Source: an uncultured Clostridia bacterium
Lineage (GTDB): Bacteria > Bacillota > Clostridia > Peptostreptococcales > Anaerovoracaceae
NCBI GenBank assembly: GCA_937928455.1
Contig: CALFUG010000010.1
Location: 1-12,854, forward strand
Direction: 5' to 3'
DNA length: 12,854 nucleotides
Part shown: piece after piece, positions 6,432 through 12,854 of the stretch
Layout: the number at the start of each line of letters is the position of its first letter
Position numbering within the stretch: the first letter of the stretch is position 1
Position numbers and translations under genes: made by a program
Notes under the pieces: model-generated
The model's input: the letters and a program-made list of their open reading frames with translations, nothing else
What the model was told of the DNA's origin: nothing
Database searches by the model: none

Positions 6432-6482
6432 CTTGTCTCTAATATCATCATGGTACACGGTACCGACAACTACATTTTTTGC

Positions 6483-7580
6483 CTACACATTGAACAAGAA
6501 ATGGATGATATCTCCGTCCTTTACCACATACTCTTTTCCTTCCGAACGAACCAGCCCTTTCTCTTTGGCATGTACCAGGTTCCCTCCGGAATCCATTAAA
6601 TTATCAAAAGAAATGGTTTCTGCTCGTATAAACCCTTTCTCAAAATCCGTATGAATTTTTCCAGCGGCTTGCGGTGCCTTGGTTCCCCGTTTAATGGTCC
6701 ATGCCCGAACCTCCGGCTCTCCGGCCGTAAGAAAAGAAATTAAATCCAACAAGGAATAGCTGGCTTTGATGAGTTGATCCAATCCCGACTCTTGGATTCC
6801 CAATTCCTGAAGAAATAGTTCTTTTTCCTCTGGCTCCAACTCCGCTAGCTCTGCCTCCACTTTCGCGCATATCACCACAACCTCCGACCCTTCATTTTGA
6901 GCCCATGCTTGGACGGCTGCCACGTGTGGATTCTCCTTTTCTGTCAGTTCCTGCTCCGAAACATTAGCGGCATAGATAACCGGCTTTGAAGACAATAGAT
7001 CCCAGGAACGAATCCACTCTTCTTCTTCCTTGGAACATTGCGGATATAAAGTTCTGGGGGATGTCCCCTTTTCCAACATAGAAAATACTTTTTTCATTAA
7101 CTCTAATTCCGTTGCCAATGAGCGATCCCCTTTTAAGTTTTTTCCCATCTTTTGGATGCGCCGTTCCAACATCTCCAGATCGGAGAAAATCAACTCCAAA
7201 TGAATGGTTTCGATGTCCTCTAAAGGATCTGTTTTCCCGGAAACATGAACTACATTGTCATCCTGGAAACATCGTACCACGTGAACGATGGCAGCCACTT
7301 CCCGTATATGCCCCAAGAATTTATTGCCTAAACCCTCTCCCTTGGAAGCCCCTTTTACCAAACCTGCAATATCCGTAAACTCGATGGTCGTATATACGGT
7401 CTTCTTTGAGTGATACATCTCATGCAAAATATCGATCCGGCGATCCGGTACCGTAACCACTCCCACATTGGGTTCTATGGTACAGAAGGGATAGTTTGCG
7501 GCTTCCGCTCCCGCCTTGGTGATGGCATTGAATAATGTGCTTTTCCCCACATTGGGTAACCCTACGATGCCCAGTTTCAT
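6483..7580 (-). CDS. ychF: Redox-regulated ribosome-associated ATPase YchF (OLA1 family)
   Basis: YchF is an Obg-family P-loop protein that prefers ATP to GTP and associates with ribosomes; homologues are implicated in translation and stress responses. The 365-residue product has the G1 loop GLPNVGKS (7-14), a G3 region DIAGLVKGASKGEGLGNKFL, a coiled insertion around EMLERRIQKMGKNLKG, and NVSE in place of the GTPase NKxD motif, which is the known reason for ATP preference. It has a C-terminal TGS domain from about residue 280. Length is normal. Its ATG overlaps the lgt stop as ATGA, so it is translationally coupled and is the last gene of the leftward operon before the terminator near 6430. 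Confidence 0.97.
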   Translation of the reverse strand: MKLGIVGLPNVGKSTLFNAITKAGAEAANYPFCTIEPNVGVVTVPDRRIDILHEMYHSKKTVYTTIEFTDIAGLVKGASKGEGLGNKFLGHIREVAAIVHVVRCFQDDNVVHVSGKTDPLEDIETIHLELIFSDLEMLERRIQKMGKNLKGDRSLATELELMKKVFSMLEKGTSPRTLYPQCSKEEEEWIRSWDLLSSKPVIYAANVSEQELTEKENPHVAAVQAWAQNEGSEVVVICAKVEAELAELEPEEKELFLQELGIQESGLDQLIKASYSLLDLISFLTAGEPEVRAWTIKRGTKAPQAAGKIHTDFEKGFIRAETISFDNLMDSGGNLVHAKEKGLVRSEGKEYVVKDGDIIHFLFNV

Positions 7581-8362
7581 TCCCCTATCTCCTTCTCTAC
7601 ATCCTTATTCTTCCATCTATGGTACAGTATGCCATAGAGAATCAGTGACAGTATAATCACCGTCCCGCTCAACAACTGCGCTTGCCGGAAAGGTCCCAAC
7701 ATCAAACTATCGGTTCGAAGCCCTTCCACGAAAAATCTCTCGATACTATACAACCCGCTATACAACAATAGTATTTGTCCCGTGAATTTTCGTCGATTCC
7801 CCACGTAGATTAACAATATGAATAGCAAAAAACACCATATGGACTCATACAAAAATGTAGGATGAACCATCTGTCCATCCACAGGGATGCCCCAAGGCAA
7901 ATCCGTAGGCCCACCATGGGCCTCAGAATTAAAGAAATTACCCCACCGGCCAATGGACTGGGCCAACGCAATGCCCGGCACCGCAGCATCCAATACATCC
8001 GCCGGATGATAATGGTATCTTCGGCATAAGATGGCCACAGCGATGAAGGCAAATATTAAGCCTCCATGAATGGCCAAACCTCCCGTTCGTATATTAATGA
8101 TCTTAACCCAGTCTATGGTTCCCTCGGAAGTAATGTACCAGGACCAATTAAAAATCACATAATAAAGTCTTGCACCGAGAATGCCCACTGGTATACCAAG
8201 AATCAAAAGATCCAGCAGACGTTCCGAGTCCAGACCGTATCGGGGGCCCCTCCGGTACATTACCAGACCCCCCAGGATCATTCCCAATGCAATCAAAATC
8301 CCGTACCATCTTATTTCCAGTCCTAACAGTGTAAAGGCAATGGGATTGGGTTCAAAAAGCAT
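7577..8362 (-). CDS. lgt: Phosphatidylglycerol-prolipoprotein diacylglyceryl transferase
   Basis: Lgt is the multipass membrane enzyme that moves a diacylglyceryl group from phosphatidylglycerol to the lipobox cysteine of prolipoproteins, the first step of lipoprotein maturation. The 261-residue product has about seven hydrophobic segments and the family signatures RWYG near the N-terminus, HGG (99-101), the Lgt hallmark IGRWGNFFNSE (137-147) with its essential Arg, HPTFLYES (167-174) and ERFFVEGLRTD (208-218). The gene starts at the ATG at 8362, overlapping the deoC stop by one base (TAATG), and overlaps ychF by ATGA. A likely substrate, the lipoprotein at 3142-3663, lies in the same window but in a separate transcript. 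Confidence 0.98.
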   Translation of the reverse strand: MLFEPNPIAFTLLGLEIRWYGILIALGMILGGLVMYRRGPRYGLDSERLLDLLILGIPVGILGARLYYVIFNWSWYITSEGTIDWVKIINIRTGGLAIHGGLIFAFIAVAILCRRYHYHPADVLDAAVPGIALAQSIGRWGNFFNSEAHGGPTDLPWGIPVDGQMVHPTFLYESIWCFLLFILLIYVGNRRKFTGQILLLYSGLYSIERFFVEGLRTDSLMLGPFRQAQLLSGTVIILSLILYGILYHRWKNKDVEKEIGE

Positions 8363-9039
8363 TACTTCTCTCCCTTTGATAGAAATTCTTCCATAATGGC
8401 AACGGAAGCCGAAGCACCCAACCGACTAGCTCCCGCTTCCAACATTTTTTTGGCGGTGCTCAAATCTCGAATTCCACCGGAAGCTTTCACTCCCATGTCC
8501 GTTCCCACCGTTTTTCTCATAAGAGATACCGCTTCCACGGTAGCGCCTCCCTTTGAAAACCCAGTAGAAGTTTTTACATAATCCGCGCCGGCCTTTTTCG
8601 CCAGCTGACATGCCAACACAATTTCCTTCTCTGTCAGCAAATCAATTTCCAGGATGACTTTTACCAGAGCATTCTGCTCATGGGCAAACTGGCAAACCAC
8701 CAGAATATCCTGCTCCACCTCTTCCGTCTTGCCATCTAGCAACGGCCCGATAGGCAAAACCATATCAATTTCCGAGGCGCCATGGGAACAAGCCCAGTCC
8801 GTTTCATATGCCTTGGCTTGGGTTGACATGGCTCCCAATGGAAACCCGACGACACAAGCCACCTTGACAGGTGTGCCCGCTAGCAAAGAAACCGCTAAGG
8901 GTACAAATCGAGAGTTGACACATACGGAATAGAACTCATATTGGCTCGCCTCTTGGCAGAGCTTAATAATATCCTCTTCCTTTGCCTCTGGCTTCAACAA
9001 GGTGTGATCGAAATAATGTTGAAATCCTGTTTCTATCAT
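8362..9039 (-). CDS. deoC: Deoxyribose-phosphate aldolase
   Basis: DeoC is a class I aldolase that reversibly cleaves 2-deoxy-D-ribose 5-phosphate into acetaldehyde and glyceraldehyde 3-phosphate, in deoxynucleoside breakdown. The TIM-barrel signatures are visible: FDHTLLKP (10-17), VVGFPLGAM (63-71), EIDMVLPIG with catalytic Asp92, the Schiff-base Lys156 in YVKTSTGF, and the second lysine Lys185 in GVKASGGI. The 225-residue length fits bacterial homologues. The reading frame stays open upstream to 9240, but that stretch overlaps pduL and looks unlike the family. The ATG at 9039 has GGGAG seven bases upstream and gives the expected start. It is the first gene after the looser pduL junction and is coupled to lgt. 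Confidence 0.97.
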   Translation of the reverse strand: MIETGFQHYFDHTLLKPEAKEEDIIKLCQEASQYEFYSVCVNSRFVPLAVSLLAGTPVKVACVVGFPLGAMSTQAKAYETDWACSHGASEIDMVLPIGPLLDGKTEEVEQDILVVCQFAHEQNALVKVILEIDLLTEKEIVLACQLAKKAGADYVKTSTGFSKGGATVEAVSLMRKTVGTDMGVKASGGIRDLSTAKKMLEAGASRLGASASVAIMEEFLSKGEK

Positions 9040-9090
9040 GCTCCTTCTCCCTTCTTCCCATTGAGTTGATAAATGGGTTGAACAAGGAAA

Positions 9091-9118
9091 ACCGGCCTCT
9101 TCGGAAAGAAATGCCGGT
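9091..9118 (-). terminator. Terminator-like hairpin between pduL and deoC
   Basis: On the minus strand ACCGGC (9118-9113) pairs with GCCGGT (9096-9091), with an inner CTT/AAG pair closing a TCCG loop. It is followed by TTTCCTTG. The stem is GC-rich but short and the T-run is interrupted, so partial termination or attenuation before deoC is more likely than a full stop. Confidence 0.5.
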
Positions 9119-9138
9119 GCTTCCTCATCTGGTCTTTC

Positions 9139-9152
9139 ATTCTCATGAGAAT
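9139..9152. promoter_or_regulatory. 14-bp perfect palindrome after pduL
   Basis: ATTCTCATGAGAAT is a perfect, spacer-less palindrome six bases after the pduL stop codon and 99 bases before the deoC start. It could be a dimeric regulator site for deoC, or a small RNA hairpin. No promoter could be assigned with confidence nearby. Confidence 0.35.
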
Positions 9153-9158
9153 TGTAAC

Positions 9159-9734
9159 TTAAGCAGTCACAATCTCTCCTACGCCGTCCGGTCCCAGTCC
9201 AGCTGCATTCCCTTCGTCTGTATCCAAATGGAATTCGCACTGATGGCCTTCACCGGATCGAACCAGTACTTTGTGGAATGTAATACCCCGTTCACCTTCC
9301 ACCCGGATGCTAACCCAGTCCTTATCTTTTACGCCGGCATCTACAGCTTCCGAGGGAGATAGGTGCACATGGCGCAAAGCCACTATGACACCATGGTCAA
9401 TTTCCACGGATCCACAAGGCCCTATTAATGTGCATCCTGGAGTTCCCTCCAACTTTCCGGATTCCTTCACAGGTGCTTTGATGCCAATGATACGGGCATC
9501 CGTCATGGCCAGTTCAACCTGGGTCTCCGGTCTGGCGGGTCCCAAAACACGTACGCCTTTCAGGGTGCCCTTGGGGCCAACCACATCCACCTTTTCTTCT
9601 GCCGCGTACTGTCCCGGTTGTACCAATGGTTTGGTGGGACAAAGGTCATGGGTGCATCCAAAAAGAACATCGATGTCCTTTTGGCAAAGGTGCACATGCT
9701 TGTTGGAAAGCCCAATTTTTACTTGATAACCCAT
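9159..9734 (-). CDS. pduL: Phosphate propanoyltransferase / phosphotransacylase, PduL type
   Basis: PduL enzymes interconvert acyl-CoA plus phosphate with acyl phosphate plus CoA. They are unrelated in fold to Pta and bind two metal ions through conserved histidines. Signatures seen (residues from the 9734 start): SNKHVHL (10-16), LVQPGQYAAEE, VVGPKG, VRVLGPARPETQVE, the second metal motif RHVHLSP (121-127) and HLDTDEGNA (169-177). There is no N-terminal encapsulation-peptide extension, so it is probably a cytosolic, non-microcompartment form. I chose the ATG at 9734 because AAAGGAG is eight bases upstream; the ATG at 9740 would leave only two bases. Its neighbour deoC makes acetaldehyde, which could feed this enzyme after oxidation to acetyl-CoA. 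No acetate kinase or aldehyde dehydrogenase is in the window. Confidence 0.95.
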   Translation of the reverse strand: MGYQVKIGLSNKHVHLCQKDIDVLFGCTHDLCPTKPLVQPGQYAAEEKVDVVGPKGTLKGVRVLGPARPETQVELAMTDARIIGIKAPVKESGKLEGTPGCTLIGPCGSVEIDHGVIVALRHVHLSPSEAVDAGVKDKDWVSIRVEGERGITFHKVLVRSGEGHQCEFHLDTDEGNAAGLGPDGVGEIVTA

Positions 9735-9761
9735 CTTCATTTCTCCTTTATATATAAATAA

Positions 9762-10289
9762 TTACTTTAGATGACTGATGTAGGGAAGGTTTCGGTACTT
9801 TTGATCATAATCCAAACCATACCCAATGATAAAGATATCTTCCACCTCAAATCCGATATAATCCACATGAATCTCTGCTCTGCGTCCCGCTGGTTTATCC
9901 AGCAGTGTGCAAATTTTTAAAGCCTTGGGATTTCTCCCCAACAAATATCCCTTCAAATAGTTCAAGGTAATCCCGGAATCTACAATATCCTCCACGATGA
10001 TTACATTTTTCCCCTCGATGCTGGTGTCCAAATCCTTGATAATCCGAACCACTCCACTGGTCTTCGTCTCCGCTCCATAACTGGAAACCGCCATAAAATC
10101 GATTTTCGTATCGATGGTTACATTCTTTATCACATCGGAAAGCCAGAGAACGGCACCTTTCAAAATCCCCACAAAAAGAACTTCTTCCCCTCTGAAATCA
10201 TCCGAAATCTGTTTCCCGATTTCCTCTGCTCTCTTCTGGATTTGTTCTTGGGTAATTAACGTGGTGCCCACTTGGTATTGGTTGTCCAT
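9762..10289 (-). CDS. hpt: Hypoxanthine phosphoribosyltransferase
   Basis: Hpt salvages hypoxanthine and guanine by transferring them to PRPP, giving IMP and GMP. The 175-residue product shows the pyrophosphate-binding LKGA (43-46), the flexible-loop region SSYGAETKTSG, the PRPP motif VIIVEDIVDSGIT (96-108) with its paired acidic residues, and a C-terminal base-binding region ending in YRNLPYISHL. The length is typical. Start: ATG at 10289 with AAGGAG six bases upstream, three bases after the DUF1232 stop codon. In many Bacillota hpt lies with tilS and ftsH; here it is in the lon-engB operon next to pduL and deoC, a nucleoside and purine salvage flavour. Confidence 0.96.
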   Translation of the reverse strand: MDNQYQVGTTLITQEQIQKRAEEIGKQISDDFRGEEVLFVGILKGAVLWLSDVIKNVTIDTKIDFMAVSSYGAETKTSGVVRIIKDLDTSIEGKNVIIVEDIVDSGITLNYLKGYLLGRNPKALKICTLLDKPAGRRAEIHVDYIGFEVEDIFIIGYGLDYDQKYRNLPYISHLK

Positions 10290-10292
10290 CCG

Positions 10293-10637
10293 TCACTCCT
10301 TTTCCTTGGTCTCGGAATACTCTTCTTTCACTTCAAAATCTGCATCATCTATTATGGTCTTGCCTCGATACTCCTTTGACAGGTCCACTGTTTTCTCCCC
10401 CAACCAATAAGTGTCCAGGGTTTCTCTCAAATGATAGAGAATCCACAGCCACAAAATTAAGTCATCCAGAAATCCCACAGGAAAAATCACCGTTGGAATT
10501 AAATCAAAGGGCATAAATACGTAAAATATCCCCAGGATTACCAGCAGCTTTTTTCGCCTCTTTACATTGGGGTCTTTCATCATGGCCTTGACGGCAATCA
10601 GCCTTTTCATGATGACCCTAAAGCTGATATATTGCAT
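10293..10637 (-). CDS. DUF1232 (YkvA-type) small membrane protein
   Basis: The function of this family is unknown. The 114-residue product has a basic N-terminal region (about 10-30), then two hydrophobic segments (about 31-50 and 53-70) joined around PFDLIPTVIFPVGFLDD, the recognisable DUF1232 core (PxDLIP followed by G-x-x-DD). It ends in a charged tail rich in Glu, Lys and Asp (about 86-114). The ATG at 10637 lies inside the end of engB (20-base overlap) and has GGAGG six bases upstream, also within engB, which supports this start over the internal ATG at 10610. The overlap implies translational coupling to engB. No function can be inferred from the neighbours beyond constitutive co-expression. 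Confidence 0.85.
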   Translation of the reverse strand: MQYISFRVIMKRLIAVKAMMKDPNVKRRKKLLVILGIFYVFMPFDLIPTVIFPVGFLDDLILWLWILYHLRETLDTYWLGEKTVDLSKEYRGKTIIDDADFEVKEEYSETKEKE

Positions 10638-11205
10638 CCAATTCCTCCATCAATTCATCCACTCCGGTTCTTTTTAATGCAGACACCGGTATCACCTTGT
10701 CTTCCTTGGATAGATTCAATGTCTTGCGAATCTGGGCTATTTGTTTTGCCAGTTCATTCCGCGACACTTTATCCGCCTTGGTAGCAACTACCAAACCATC
10801 CAGTCCATAGTGCCGAAGATATTCATACATCTGAATGTCCTGGTTGGTAGGCAGATGTCGTATATCCACCAGCTGGACCACTTTGCGTAGATAGTCCCTG
10901 TTCTCCAGATATTTTTCTACCATTTCACCCCAGCCTGCTGTCACTTGCTTCGACACCTTGGCATACCCATAACCGGGAAGATCAACGATGCGAAATTCAC
11001 CATTGACCTCATAAAAGTTAATGGTTCGAGTTTTTCCCGGGCTCCCGGATACTCGAGCCAAGCTCTTTCTTCCCGTCATCAGGTTCAGTAGCGATGACTT
11101 TCCCACGTTGGAGCGCCCTGCGAAAGCAATCTCCACTCGGTCGTCCGGGGGATACTGCTCCGGCTTCACTGCCACCGCCACCAATTCTGCGTTTTTTATA
11201 ATCAT
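10618..11205 (-). CDS. engB: Ribosome biogenesis GTPase EngB (YsxC/YihA)
   Basis: EngB is an essential small GTPase in Bacillus subtilis, needed for late assembly of the 50S ribosomal subunit. The 195-residue product has the G1 loop GRSNVGKS (30-37), the switch I stretch SPGKTRTINFY with its conserved Thr, G3 DLPGYGYA (75-82), G4 TKAD (142-145) and G5 VSALK, all in normal order with the TRAFAC-type single-domain length. Its ATG shares ATGA with the lon stop codon, a conserved lon-engB arrangement in Bacillota, implying coupled translation. Downstream it overlaps the DUF1232 gene. Confidence 0.97.
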   Translation of the reverse strand: MIIKNAELVAVAVKPEQYPPDDRVEIAFAGRSNVGKSSLLNLMTGRKSLARVSGSPGKTRTINFYEVNGEFRIVDLPGYGYAKVSKQVTAGWGEMVEKYLENRDYLRKVVQLVDIRHLPTNQDIQMYEYLRHYGLDGLVVATKADKVSRNELAKQIAQIRKTLNLSKEDKVIPVSALKRTGVDELMEELDAIYQL

Positions 11206-12854
11206 GACATTTTTTTCTTTCCCACTGTTTTGGGCTGAGCCGCCTTTGTGGTTTTCTTTGGTTTGGGTCTCTTCACCATGGCATGCTCCAATGCCTCATC
11301 TACTGTTTCAATCAACACAAACGCCATTTCTTTGCGAACCACTTCCGGAATATCTTCTAAATCCTTCTCGTTTTCACGAGGAAGAAGAACCTTCTTGATT
11401 CCCGCTCGATGTGCGGCCAATACTTTTTCTCGAATACCTCCCACAGGAAGCACTTTTCCTCTCAGTGTAATCTCACCCGTCATGGCCACATCTTTTTTCA
11501 CAGCCCCACCGGTCAATGTGGAGATCATGGCCGTACACATGGTAACCCCGGCACTGGGTCCATCCTTAGGCACGGCGCCTTCCGGAATATGAATATGCAG
11601 GTCCAATGTTTTATAGAAATCTTCCGGAATGCCCATCTCATTTGCCCGGTTCCGAATATAACTGATTCCCGCTTTGGCAGACTCCTGCATTACATCCCCC
11701 ATTTGTCCGGTCAATTCCAATTTACCCGTTCCCGGTACGGCGGAGGTTTCGATAAAGAGAGTGTCCCCTCCTACGATGGTCCATGCCAACCCGGTAACCA
11801 CGCCTACTTCTTCTTCTCCCTGAATAATGTCGTATCGATACTTTCTTTTTCCTAAGTATGCTTCTAACCTATCCGGAGTAATGTCATAGCAGGCCTCCCC
11901 TTCGGTAACAATTTTACGGGCAATCTTCCGACAAAGGTTGGCGATTTCCCGCTCCAGGTTTCGAACACCGGACTCTCGGGTGTAATAGTTAATCAAGTCC
12001 CGAACTGCCTGTTCTGAAAGACAGAACTCCTCTTCCTTCAATCCATGCTCCTTGACTTTTTTCGGAATCAAATAGTTTTGGGCAATCTTTACCTTTTCTT
12101 CTTCCGTATAACCCGGTACTTCTAACACTTCCATACGGTCCAATAGAGGTCTGGGAATGGTGTCCGTGGTATTTGCAGTGGTGATAAACATCACCTTTGA
12201 CAAGTCAAATGGAACCTCCAAATAGTGGTCCGTAAACTCCTTGTTTTGTTCCGGATCCAGAACTTCCAACAATGCAGACGCAGGGTCTCCCTTAAAATCC
12301 ATTCCAATTTTGTCTACTTCATCAAAGAGGAACACCGGATTGTTGGTTCCCGCATCTTTAATACTGGAAATCACCCTGCCGGGAATGGCTCCGATATAGG
12401 TTCTACGATGACCTCTGATTTCTGCTTCATCCCGAACACCGCCCAAGGACATTCGAACGAATTCCCGGTTAATGGCTCTGGCTACAGAACGGGCTACCGA
12501 AGTTTTGCCCACTCCGGGAGGCCCTACCAGACAAAGGATGGGTCCCTTCAGCCCTTTGGACAGCTGAATCACGGCCAAGTACTCCAGTACTCTCTCTTTT
12601 ACTTTTTCCAAACCATAGTGGTCATTATTCAATATCTCCTCGGCTTTTATAAGGTCCAGTTTGCTTTTAGACGCCTTGTTCCACGGCAATGCCAAAATGG
12701 TCTCAATATAGGTCCGGCTAACGGAAGCTTCCGCGGAAGAGGGCATCATCTTTCCAAATCGCTTGATTTCCTTTTCCACTTTTTCATGGGTCTTCTTGGA
12801 AAGTTTCAGCTTTTTCAACTGTTGAAACCAGTCGTCCATTTCGCTCTCAACATC
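11202..12854 (-). CDS. lon: ATP-dependent protease Lon, 5' end beyond the window
   Basis: Lon is a cytosolic AAA+ serine protease that degrades misfolded and regulatory proteins. The window holds the last 550 residues. Counting from the in-window Met at 12839, there is the helical linker with MMPSSAEASVSRTYIETILALPW, Walker A GPPGVGKT (106-113), Walker B LFDEVDK (171-177), an arginine-finger region, and the protease domain with catalytic Ser429 in PKDGPSAG and Lys472 in GGIREKV. The frame is open to the window edge without a stop, and the roughly 200-residue N-terminal substrate-binding domain is absent, so that Met is internal and the gene is cut by the edge. The C-terminus carries a lysine-rich tail (522-545) beyond the folded domain. 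The stop overlaps engB as ATGA. Confidence 0.96.
   Translation of the reverse strand, partial: DVESEMDDWFQQLKKLKLSKKTHEKVEKEIKRFGKMMPSSAEASVSRTYIETILALPWNKASKSKLDLIKAEEILNNDHYGLEKVKERVLEYLAVIQLSKGLKGPILCLVGPPGVGKTSVARSVARAINREFVRMSLGGVRDEAEIRGHRRTYIGAIPGRVISSIKDAGTNNPVFLFDEVDKIGMDFKGDPASALLEVLDPEQNKEFTDHYLEVPFDLSKVMFITTANTTDTIPRPLLDRMEVLEVPGYTEEEKVKIAQNYLIPKKVKEHGLKEEEFCLSEQAVRDLINYYTRESGVRNLEREIANLCRKIARKIVTEGEACYDITPDRLEAYLGKRKYRYDIIQGEEEVGVVTGLAWTIVGGDTLFIETSAVPGTGKLELTGQMGDVMQESAKAGISYIRNRANEMGIPEDFYKTLDLHIHIPEGAVPKDGPSAGVTMCTAMISTLTGGAVKKDVAMTGEITLRGKVLPVGGIREKVLAAHRAGIKKVLLPRENEKDLEDIPEVVRKEMAFVLIETVDEALEHAMVKRPKPKKTTKAAQPKTVGKKKMS

Noticed and set aside
9040..9240. N-terminal extension of DeoC to an ATG at 9240
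   Set aside because: The stretch would cover the end of pduL, the palindrome and the hairpin, has no family similarity, and the ATG at 9039 has a good ribosome site and the normal family start.
9741..9761. Promoter in the AT-rich hpt-pduL gap
   Set aside because: TATATA-like sequence is present but no -35 could be placed, and the gap is only 21 to 27 bases within an operon.
12837..12839. Met at 12839 as the true start of a short (LonB-like or truncated) Lon
   Set aside because: The frame is open to the window edge (upstream codons read DVESE), the residues match the Lon inter-domain linker, and no Shine-Dalgarno precedes the ATG.
1..12854. tRNA, rRNA, CRISPR, insertion sequence or phage genes
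   Set aside because: Nothing on either strand shows tRNA-like folds, periodic repeats with spacers, terminal inverted repeats with a transposase, or phage protein motifs.

Overview
The window looks like a chromosomal segment of a low-to-moderate GC Bacillota, most likely an anaerobic Clostridia-type organism. The evidence is the gene content: a dcw cluster opening mraZ-rsmH-ftsL-PBP, a lon-engB pair, lgt, ychF, a PduL-type phosphotransacylase, and long runs of tightly overlapping genes with strong Shine-Dalgarno sequences. The genus cannot be fixed from the sequence alone. I see no mobile element, tRNA, rRNA or CRISPR array.

Layout. (1) Positions 1-2723, minus strand: the start of the division/cell-wall (dcw) operon, read right to left as mraZ, rsmH, ftsL and a class B penicillin-binding protein that runs off the left edge. 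(2) Positions 2724-3141: a 418-base divergent intergenic region. It holds the mraZ promoter with a 10-bp-periodic array of TGG boxes that matches the MraZ operator architecture, a separate palindrome, an AT-rich hairpin, and an extended -10 promoter for the rightward gene. (3) Positions 3142-6330, plus strand: a small lipoprotein of unknown function with its own terminator, then an 828-residue single-gene sulfur-relay enzyme. That enzyme joins a CoA-disulfide/persulfide reductase, a rhodanese, a TusA and a DsrE2-like domain. It is followed by a strong terminator that can also serve the converging operon. (4) Positions 6483-12854, minus strand: a dense housekeeping operon read right to left as lon (5' end beyond the window), engB, a DUF1232 membrane protein, hpt, pduL, deoC, lgt, ychF.

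How the genes fit together. The dcw genes serve septum formation and are probably autoregulated by MraZ. In the lon operon most junctions overlap (ATGA at lon/engB and lgt/ychF, TAATG at deoC/lgt, 20 bases at engB/DUF1232), which implies translational coupling. DeoC makes acetaldehyde and glyceraldehyde-3-phosphate from deoxyribose-5-phosphate; PduL could turn acetyl-CoA derived from that acetaldehyde into acetyl phosphate, while Hpt salvages purine bases. The pduL-deoC junction is the only loose one and carries a 14-bp palindrome and a terminator-like hairpin. Lgt would lipidate proteins such as the small lipoprotein.

The most noteworthy item is the four-domain sulfur-relay protein. It places in one polypeptide the reductase together with the Rhd-TusA-DsrE2 set that sulfur oxidisers encode as separate adjacent genes.
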